Source: Rotaria macrura (lineage: Eukaryota > Rotifera > Eurotatoria > Philodinida > Philodinidae). From it: DNA of 64,000 bases. The DNA lies in the NCBI GenBank assembly GCA_900239685.1, contig OENT01000618.1:1-64000 (forward strand), read 5' to 3'. Numbering within the stretch: position 1 is the first letter of the stretch; every line of letters begins with the position of its first letter. A model generated the notes under the pieces. The model was given only the letters and a program-made list of their open reading frames with translations. It made no database searches and was not told the origin of the DNA. Position numbers and translations under genes: made by a program. Below are positions 49,895 through 59,900 of this stretch, one piece after another.

Positions 49895-52034
49895 ATGATA
49901 AGTGATTCCGATAATGAAATGGACAACGGTATGGAAGAAGATATGGATAGTGATATAGATGATGCTGAAGTAAGAATATAAACAAAGAAAACATTATTCA
50001 AGTTTTTACTTTTAAAATTTTTGTTATGAATTTCAAAAGTATTGTCTGCTAGAAGAAAGAAATTTTCATAAGTCTAAGTCATCGAACTTTTGCGTATCTC
50101 TTCATCATTGCTTTCTTGACTTTGCATAGTTCATCAAGAAAATATAACGTATATTTTTTAATTAGATATTAGTTATGAATCTGATGGCTTCTTGCCAATA
50201 TGAATCTATTTTCAACTAAAATTTTTGTTTCCCCCTACAAGATTATTAGTCAATTTAACTATGAATATATAACGTTTTCGATTCGACTACTACACACTAT
50301 GAACTCGAAAAATTACAGTCTTGTGAACGAGATTACTATTCAAATACCTATACGCAAACTGGGAATTCATTCCAGATATCTATTATTGAATCTTATACAC
50401 TTCTCGTTTAATTTCAGCTTCAAAAAGCTTTCAAAGAAGGCCGTCTTAAACCTGGTTTAAATATAGAACAAAAAGCCAAACGACCATTTATCAACAATAA
50501 AGTTTGTATAGATATATATTATTTTTTCTTCTTTCCCATACTGTTTGGATGCATTCTCGACGAACACTTGGGACACGATGCCTTCAAGTCTTTCCTTAAC
50601 TTATTCTCGTTTTTAATTAACTAGTTCGATAAAGAAGATCTATACAGGACCCTTGATTTCAGCTATTCAGTCTAGAAACCATCATGTTGTATTGAGTGGT
50701 TATATTAGTTTTCGGATTTCACATTAATTTATGCTAATATTTTCGAAATTTAGGCTCGTCTGATAAATTAAATCGACTAGACAAAGTCAAGGGTTCTATA
50801 CAGATCGAAAGAAAACCGATTTTCTCTATAAAAATACTCGTCGAGAGTGATTAGAAATGGCCATTCATCCTGTTTTTTTTGTCAATAAATAATAGTATCA
50901 TAGAAATCATTTTTTAATTTTTATTCACTTTAAACTAGGAAGTACTTGCTGCTAAATATGCTGAGCTCTATCTTGATTTGCCATGGGTCGAACGACTTGA
51001 TTGTACTACTGCTCCATTACAGACTAATGAAACAAATTTACCTACCAACGAAGATGAATCACTTGCTGATAATGATTTCAAACGAGAAATGCTTTTGTAA
51101 GTTAATTTAAAATTTAAAATAAAACCATAACATCAAATGCAATAATGATATTGCTTTAATTCTCTAGCTATCGGCAAGCTCAAGCAGCTGTTCTCGATGC
51201 TATTCCACGTTTAAAATCAGCAAACCTGGCAACAAAACGACCCGATGATTATTATGCTCAAATGGCTAAATCCGATGAACATATGAAAAAAGTAAAATAA
51301 TATAAACAAATATTGTCTCTGTTGTAAGATTCATTTTCATTATTGTTGTTGTTTTTTAGATTCGAGAATATTTAGTTAATCGTAAATCGGATATTGAAAA
51401 ACGTGAGAAACTACGTAAATTACGTGAACAAAGGTTATATGGTAAAAAAGTGCAACAAGAAGTCTTACTTAAACGACAAGAAGATAAATCGAAATTAATA
51501 AAAACAATGAAAAAAGTTCGAAAAGGTAACTTGATACAAGAGTAAAACATATTACTGACAAAAAAAAATTGAATATAGGAAAACAAGGTAGTATGCAAGA
51601 ATTAGAAGAAAATCTTGGTGATCGAAAGAAAAATTTTGGAAAATCTAATGAAAATGGTTATCAACGAAAGTAATATTGAAATAGACGTTTTATAGAAAAC
51701 GAGAAACTATAAGTTTGTGTTTTTCTTTTGTTTTATAAATTTATTGTGTGTAGTTCGAAAAACAATCGTAAAACTGAATATAAAGATAAGAAATTCGGTT
51801 TCGGTGGTCGAAAGAAAAATTTAAAGAAGAATACAGCCGAAAGTTCAGCTGATGTAATGAATAAAAAATCTAATAAATGGCAACGTCCATCATTTCATGC
51901 ACAGAAAGGCAAAAAAGTAAGATTCAATAATTGTGTTGTATAAATTATTTCATTATGTAATTCTCTTTTAGGGTAAACAAAAATCATCACGACCTGGCAA
52001 AATGGCTCGTCAAAAAGCACGAACAAACAAATAA
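49895..52034 (+). CDS. EBNA1BP2: rRNA-processing protein EBP2
   Basis: Eight exons fit in phase: 49895-49969, 50418-50501, 50939-51096, 51168-51291, 51360-51525, 51579-51669, 51754-51916 and 51972-52034, giving 307 residues (human 306). The N-terminus is acidic (MISDSDNEMDNGMEEDMDS), then LQKAFKEGRLKPGLN, LPWVERLDCTT and NDFKREMLFYRQAQAAVLDA. The conserved EBP2 core is RPDDYYAQMAKSDEHMKKIR followed by a long basic coiled coil (REKLRKLREQRLYGKKVQQE). A lysine/arginine-rich tail (KFGFGGRKKN, RPGKMARQKARTNK) matches the family's nucleolar C-terminus. EBP2 acts in the nucleolus in pre-60S assembly and 27S pre-rRNA processing. It begins 131 bp after the EXOSC3 stop on the same strand. A TTTTAG some 20 bp upstream of the ATG could be a trans-splice acceptor. 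A small inverted-repeat element sits in intron 2. Confidence 0.93.
50637..50807. mobile_element. Small inverted-repeat element in an EBP2 intron
   Basis: GATCTATACAGGACCCTTGA at 50637 recurs inverted and slightly changed near 50786-50807 (GATCTGTATAGAACCCTTGA on the other strand). The 171-bp unit lies inside intron 2 of EBP2 and makes that intron about 437 bp, against 60-70 bp for most others. No target duplication could be fixed. Confidence 0.6.
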
Positions 52035-54385
52035 TAATAAAAATTGTTATTACTTTTTTGTTGTTATCGTTTTTTCTTTGTTTTTGTCCCTATCAATAAA
52101 ACTAAGGGATTTACAGAAGTAACCTTGCAGATTCATCATTTGATTTTAGCCGTTTCTTTAAACTTGAACATCTGTGATAATTCAGAATCAGAGTATGAAT
52201 GTTAAAGAGATGGCTCTATTGGTATACAATACTCTTCAAAAAACTATTCGCACGAGTCACACGTACAAGCTAATTATATTCATTTTAACAGTCACTACAA
52301 ATCTACGACTTCTACCATCATGTTGCCGATTGTAACTAGAATGTTCGTGACTCATTCTAGAGATGTAAAATCTAGAACAACGTTCGTTTCATATTTACAC
52401 TCAAAGCAATAGTTAGATTCGTTTACAATCTTAAACCTTAATATCTTGTAACTTCGAAGTGTTGCTTACAGATTTTGATTGAGACCAACGAACAAAATAT
52501 TTCATTCTTATAATATTCACGTTCTTTTTTATCATATAACCTCAGTTTTAACAAAGATACATTAAGCAAAGCTTATTATCACGATTCGATTGTTTTTAGA
52601 AATTATTGATCTATAAACGAATAAGGAGAAATAGCTATGACAAATACAAACATGTTGAATAATACCTACCTCCGATGCCTATATACATTTCAAATAGGTC
52701 CAAAGATGTATTTAAATAATCTTCAACGTGGTAAAGACTAGAAAAAAAACGAGCATTTCAACATTAGTGTAAACAGCTTTGACTCTTTACCCCAGAATTT
52801 CCAACCCTGTAGACATTTGTAAAGTCACTATTCGAAAGTAATGGAACATGCAATCTAATTGCGACTTGAATATTGTTTCTAGAGAATTTAATAAGCTATC
52901 GATTGGTTAAAAACTATGTTTAATGTACTGCTTCCTGTCTCTTGTAATTAAATTTGGAAACTGGAAATTTTTCTAAAAACTGTTTATTGGTTATTCAAAC
53001 TTTTATTTTGCATAATGTTTTACTGAAAAAATATGGATTAAGTTGTCCTGTTTTGAATTATATGAGTAGAAAATGTTTTTACTGACAAAAGCGAACTGCT
53101 GATAGCAAAAACCGAAACCGTAGTTTTTGCTGGGTTTTATACTGGTTTTTCCCCATCTCTTCGCTATGGTTCACTATCTGGTCATATTTTGTTTTCAACA
53201 GAAGGGAGAGCTAATGGAAATGACGTATTGGAACCAAGTCTTCAACTTGCTACAGAAATTTCAAACTAAAAGTTTTTCATCCTTTTTTAATGAAATAAAA
53301 AATCAGATTTTAAGAAGTGTACAGTTATATTGAGAGTACCTAATTTCAATTTCAATGGTCAACTTTCAGAAAAAACGACAAATAAAAGATTAATAAGACA
53401 TTCTACGATTCAATGCTAATGGCACATTCTGTAGTCACAATAATACCAATGCCGATAAAAGCTAAAATTATTGAATCATCTAGAATGAGTTCGAAATTGA
53501 ATAGTTAATATTGATCAAAAAAGAATTTTAATTCAAAGAGTATCATCTGTAAGGTTGTTTGCCAATCTATTTTGTGTATTTTGTCTCGAAATTACTTTAT
53601 CATTAGGATTTCAACATCGAATCAATCACCTCCGTTTTAAATCTTCAAAAATAAATTTTTCATTTAGTTCAAACGGATCTTTTATTCATTTTTGTTATTT
53701 CTCTGAAATAAGACAATCGTAAGTGATATTAATTAATCTAAATTTCAGCTCTAAACAATATCAATTTCTTTTAATTTCATCTAATAAAATACGAAGTAAA
53801 AACCATTCTCTCTGTTTCCGATGGCAATTTTTATTATTCTAATTCTCACATGTTAGTTTGAAGGAATATTTTCTTGGATTCTATTGCTTGAGATTTAGTT
53901 GAAGCCGGATTGTTCTTCAAGTGAGACTAAAACGAAGTGGAATACGTTAACAGCTTCAGATATTATTTTATCGAATTATAGAACTAGTGGACTAAGGCAC
54001 ACGAAAATGGTCATATTGTTCGCATAGCTATGAGGTGGCTTACGAATGTGTGTTATTGTAAAAGTTGATATGATGAACATATTTTCTTTTCAATTCTAGA
54101 CGTTAAATACTAGATAGTTTCAATTTGATCTATAAAATGCAAAACTGAAGTATAAATTTCATCAAGCATACATCGAATAATTAAATGTAGATATATTGGA
54201 AAATAACTTTTTATTTATTCATCATTCATTCTTCACTAGTAGCAGCTGCGATCGTGAGATTTACCAAAGGCAATTATACTAACATGTATAGATAGATAGA
54301 TAGATATCACTTAAAATGAATTATTATTTCTATGATAAAACTTTTATATTCACCATAGATCGGTTAAGAGAGAATCCATGACACC
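52035..54385. other. Intergenic region
   Basis: It contains the 3' flank of EBP2 (AATAAA near 52095) and no supported gene. A short GATA tract is at about 54290-54306. Open frames are short and lack protein-like patterns. Confidence 0.45.
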
Positions 54386-56798
54386 ACCGACCAATGAGGT
54401 GCATGACAAATTTTACTTTATGAAATTAATTGTATCATTGGAAAGCTCATGAAAATTTATTCTTGAATCCAAATTTTTAAGCCTTTTTGAAAAATCTATC
54501 CAGAGATATACTAAGTTCTTTGAGTCTACCCTTAAATCTTTTTGTAAAAGTTTGACGATTTCTAGATAAATCGATTTTGCACTTGACAGAAACACATTTG
54601 ATTATTGAGGACCCCCTTATTTAGTATCATTTGAAGCGTCTTGATTAAACCCATTAAATACATTATGATAAACGGTGACCATGAAATACAAATGGAGTCT
54701 AATATGCGTTTTGTCACTGAAAAAATAAACGAAATTGATCATTTAAAAAACATTTTGTCCTGTTTTTCCCCTAAAACTGTATCATGACAATTTTTTCCCA
54801 GAATAATTTTCACACCAAAAGATAGCTCTTGAAAAACTGCATCTTTCTACATCTGATTGAAAAGAAAATCGCTTGGTAGGCTGGTTCAATTTTTCAGTAC
54901 AAATAATGCTCTGTAAATGTTCTTTCGTATTTTGCTATTTGTTCATTCGCATTCCGATGTCGGGGATGATAGTGAATATATTATTTCGAATTCATTTCCA
55001 ACGTCAAAATATGAATGTATTACTGTATCAAAGAATATTTTATCATAATCAATAAGTAATTCTAAAAATCTGATGTGCCATGATCTTGAAAACTACTAAA
55101 TGTTCAACGGGAATGTCCTCTTAGAGTTGATAGAAGTTTAACTTATCTTTCTATGTCTGTTTATCGCATTTCGTATCTTGTTCAATCCTTTTTGATTGAC
55201 ACTAAATCAATCAGATTTCTCTTGGTTTAAAAAATACATATTTCGACAAATAAGAAGTTATACTTGTCGGCAATTGCGATTGACTCTAGATTTTGAACTT
55301 TCCAGTATTATATCGGATTAAGTCATCATTTTCTGGAAATCTAAGAATGACAATCGTTCACAAGTAAAAAACGTTGTGACTGCTTAACATGATCCAATGC
55401 AAAAAATGCAGTAAATAATGTTCAACATTTAATAACAGTGAAGCTAAACAGAATCTAATCAAATTCGAACTTCGCACTCGGCTGAACTCTGACGTCCATT
55501 TTATATAATCTTTCTGATATCAATCCTCTGTTTTTCTCATTGAGTTTTCTTTTAATCTAAAGCAATCGGACGTCATAGGTAGTTGCCTAGCCATTTCAAA
55601 ATCGAAGAGAATTTCAGAGTGGCGTCATTCTACTATCCAAAGCTGAGAAAAGAAGCTACAGCTATCCAAACACACTGTGATTAGCTACAATTATTAATTG
55701 ATACCGACTGCAATAGTCGTCGATCACTGATACCAAAATATGTATCTTTGCAAAACTTCAGCTCACCCGAATCTCATTTGAAGAAGCTAAACTTGAAAAA
55801 CAATTACAAATTTAAGCTAGAAATCATTTTTGACCAAAGATTGAGATTACTTCGTGGTTTTGATCGTCAATCAAAAACCATCTATAAGGTTTTGTAGAGC
55901 AAATTTTACTCTGCAAGACCTACTGAGTACCTAGTCGTCAGAATATAGTCATTCTAACATCTGAATTTATACTTTTCTCTCACTTTTTCAAGAATGTCTT
56001 GGAACAAAAATATAAATACATTTTTCAAAAACTTATTGCATAATTTATCTTGTAAAACCTCTCATACCGACCATTTTGATAGGATTCATATTTGAAATAT
56101 GTCGACAAATGACTGGATTCAATGGAAAATAGTAGAAAACATCGAAAGTCTAACACAAAACCTGGTTTCTAATTTGTGATCTGTATAGTGGTTTCGGTAC
56201 AGTTTTCGGCAACCAAATTACTCCACATATTTTTATATTTATTATCTTGTTCTAGAGTAAGGGTTTATTGATTGATACTTCAAGTATGACTCTGACAACA
56301 GTATGGTTATGCAATAGAACCTTTTTGATTCCATGATCTTATTAGAGAACGCAAATCAAACTAGGTGTATTTCGGAAGATCATAAATTTTGATAACATCA
56401 AAGCGATGTTTGAACGAACATTGGTTGAAAGTCGCAAAAAGACGATCAATTTCGTTTATTTTTTCAGTGAAAAAACGCATATTAGACTCCATTTGTATTT
56501 CATGGTCACCGTTTATCATAATGTATTTAATGGGTTTAATCAAGACGCTTCAAATGATACTAAATAAGGGGGTCCTCAATAATCAAATGTGTTTCTGTCA
56601 AGTGCAAAATCGATTTATCTAGAAATCGTCAAACTTTTACAAAAAGATTTAAGGGTAGACTCAAAGATCTTAGTATATCTCTGGATAGATTTTTCAAGAA
56701 GGCTTAAAAATTTGGATTCAAGAATAACTTTTCATGAGCTTTCCAACGATACAATTAATTTCATAAAGTAAAATTTGTCGTGCATCACTCTATGCAAA
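54386..56798. mobile_element. 2.4-kb non-autonomous element with about 355-bp terminal inverted repeats
   Basis: Arms at about 54386-54740 and 56444-56798 are near-identical inverted copies (same 60-residue shadow peptide can be read from each with two differences). The outer sequence includes GCATGACAAATTTTACTTTA and the inner edge GATC at 54737 and 56444. The 1.7 kb between the arms has no recognisable transposase. No clear target duplication could be fixed, and the outermost 15-20 bp of the ends are diverged. Confidence 0.8.
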
Positions 56799-56995
56799 GA
56801 TTGGCCGGTTGTCTCTTTTAGACCCTCAATTATAATCAAATCACATCATACAAGACTTGCTCAACAAAGTACGATCTAGTTTATTTTTCTAGTCATATAG
56901 ATTGAAAAATTGTACATCAAAACAGGTATGAAAATGGGGAAAATATAGGGACGTAACTGTAGAAAAGAGAAACCATTATGATTATTGAACAGTTC

Positions 56996-59900
56996 TCATT
57001 GTTCGTCTTCATCCACATTGTAATCATTCACTAGGGTAATTTGTGTCTGCATTAATGACCGAGTTCGATATGATGATAGTATATAGTAACTCTTGTATTA
57101 CCTTGTTGTTTTGAATAGAATTTAGAAGACATTGTAACCCGTGGTATCCAATTGGATTTTTTCGAAGATTGAGTACGATGAGAGTCTGTATGAACGATGA
57201 AGATTGATAAGATGAAAAAGAAAACTAAATCATGTATTACATTGTTGTGCATGATTGCATTGGCAAAATATTCTGCGCCAAGACTTTCGATTAGATTAGA
57301 TTCAAGGTTGAGTTTCGTTAGTGTCTATTAAACAAAAATCAAAACTCTTCATTAACGAGACAAGAAATGAATATTGATCTATATTATATTACCTTGTTGT
57401 ATTTGATAGCATTGGCAAGTTGTTCGGCTTCTTCGTCTTTGATTTGATTAAATGCAAGTTCGAGTGTGGTAAGTGTCTATGTGAAGTATAAAATTGTGTG
57501 ATAATGAACTCGTCGATACATGAAATATTACCGGATGACATTTGAGAACTTTAGCAAGTTGCCATAGTGCCTGACCGCTAATTTCATTTCCATTCAGAAT
57601 GATTTCGGTAAGCGTCTTTACAACAAAAGTAAGAATTAAAAAGACTAAATATACGAATGGAAAATAATGTATTACCTTATTTTTCATGAGACCCTTAGCA
57701 ATGGATAAGGCTCCAGCTGTTTTTATATCATTGTACCCAAGATCAAGTTTTGTGAGTGTCTTGATGAAACATGAAGGTTAACGAAGCGTTCATGTTAAGT
57801 CAGTGGTAAAGCACAGATATGGAAATGTATTTTTTTGTTCAAAATATATTTTCAAACAGTATTTGAAACAGTTGATGAAAATAAGTGCATAGGAAAATGG
57901 ATCATGATCATTTTTTATTCATCCTATGAAAGAATTACATTTGGGATATAATCAAGAATGAAAGTACAGTACTACATATATTTTCCAATGATACTAATTA
58001 GGTGCTGAACGCTGTATTTCAATCAATTATTCCTTAGGGATATTATCATTTTCAAGGAATGTCATTAATATGAAAAAAAGAAATATTTCAGTCTTTAGAA
58101 ATTTCTCTACGAATAAATAAAAATATTTTCCGAGTATTGTTTCTAACTTGGCTAATTCAATTATACCGTGTTATTCTTGAGAGCATTAGCAAGCTTTTTT
58201 GTGCCGAGAAATCCAATATGATTCGATGTAAATATGAGTGATTGCAACGTCTGATTGAAGGCACAATATTGAATAAGATGAAGACGAATAATCTATGTTT
58301 AAGTTACTGTATTTTTTTTTAGAGCGTTGGCGAAGTCTTTAGTTACTGCACCAGAGATGTCATTATTGCTAAGGTTGATTGTAGTGAGTGACTATGGAAA
58401 AAAATAGACAGATGACTAAGCTGATGATGAACGGTGAGTATTATGTCACCGTATTATACTTGATAGCATTGGCAATAAAGCATGCACTTGGATCTTTGAT
58501 TTGGTTAAGTTCAAGGTTGAGTTTACTCAGAGTCTGCAAAATAAAATTGAATATTGAAACATCAATGAGAAATGGTATATTACCGTATTCAACTTGATAG
58601 CATCAGCAAGATGTTGAGCACCTAGACTGCCGATTCTATTATATCCAAGGTTCAATGTTGTGAGTGTCTAATTATGTGAAAAGTAGATAGGAATGACACG
58701 AAGATTAATATGAACTGATTTGTAACCTTATTTTTGGTTAAAGCATAGGCAAGATGTTGTACTCCTTGATCTTGGATATTATTTCTGGAAATGTCGAGTT
58801 CGAGTAGTGTCTGTATGAGTAGAAGACATGGGAAAAGTTGAAGACGAATAATTTGTTATATATGACTTTGTTTTCGGTAATCGCATCAGCAATATATCCT
58901 GCTCCTGTGTCTCCGATTCGATTAAATTCCAAATTGAGTGTGGTCAGTGTCTGTATGAAAAGAAAATATTTCAATAGAAGTTACAATCAGTAGATGATGC
59001 ATTACTTTGTTAAACTTGACAGCATTAACAATAGAAAATATTCCATGATCTTGAAGTTCATTACCTATCAAATTCAATGTAGTGATTGTCTGCATAAAAA
59101 AGAAATATTGAGAAGTTCACTTTGAATTTTTAATATTGTATTACCGTGTTTCTCGTGAGAACATTGGCAAGATCTTGTGCACCGTCAGGGCCGATACGAT
59201 TAAGTCCCAAGTTTAGTGTGGTGAGTGTCTATGTGTAATATCTAGAATGACTATGAGTTACCTATGGCTTATTACCACATTGTTCAAGAGAGCATTGGCA
59301 AGCTGTTGCACTCCGCTCACACTGATTTTATTTCCATTGAGGTTGAGCGATGTGATCGTCTATAAGATAGATTATTTTTTGGATACGATACAGGCGTATT
59401 TTAATTGATGTCTCACTGTGTTATTTGTCAGAGCATTTGAAAGAGGTTGTATTTCATGCGATTGTATATTACGCCATGGAAGTTCCAGTGCAGTAAGTGT
59501 CTACTCGAAAAGTATACGTCGAATTGAAGAATAGCATTAGTAAATCGACTTAATTTTGCTTTTTAGAATACATAGGAAAACTGTTCAATTTTGGCACTTG
59601 CTCTAATGTCCATAAAAAGCAGATGCGAAAATTTCACTACGAACAGACTTGCTCTTTTTTCATTTGATATTGTTCACCTACTCTCTGTGATTTATGAAAG
59701 TCCATAAAACAGAACATGAGCCTTTTATCGGTAGTTTTATTTCGAAATGTGTAATGTCCTATTCAAAGAATGGTAGTAGACAAATGTCAAAAGTTCAGAA
59801 GAGCCATGCTTTATAGCTTGGAACAATGCGTATGTTAGTAGTATTGAATTTCGAATGATTGAAAAGTACCTTCTTCGTTCTTTGATAAAAAGAAAATAGA

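Noticed and set aside
54413-56771. Two near-identical 60-residue frames at 54413-54595 and 56589-56771
   Set aside because: They are mirror copies lying in the terminal inverted repeats of one element; duplication explains the match, not coding constraint.
57102-59500. Regularly spaced similar 84-bp units, reminiscent at first glance of a CRISPR or tandem satellite array
   Set aside because: Each unit is an in-frame 28-residue leucine-rich repeat bounded by GT-AG sites, with variable introns between.
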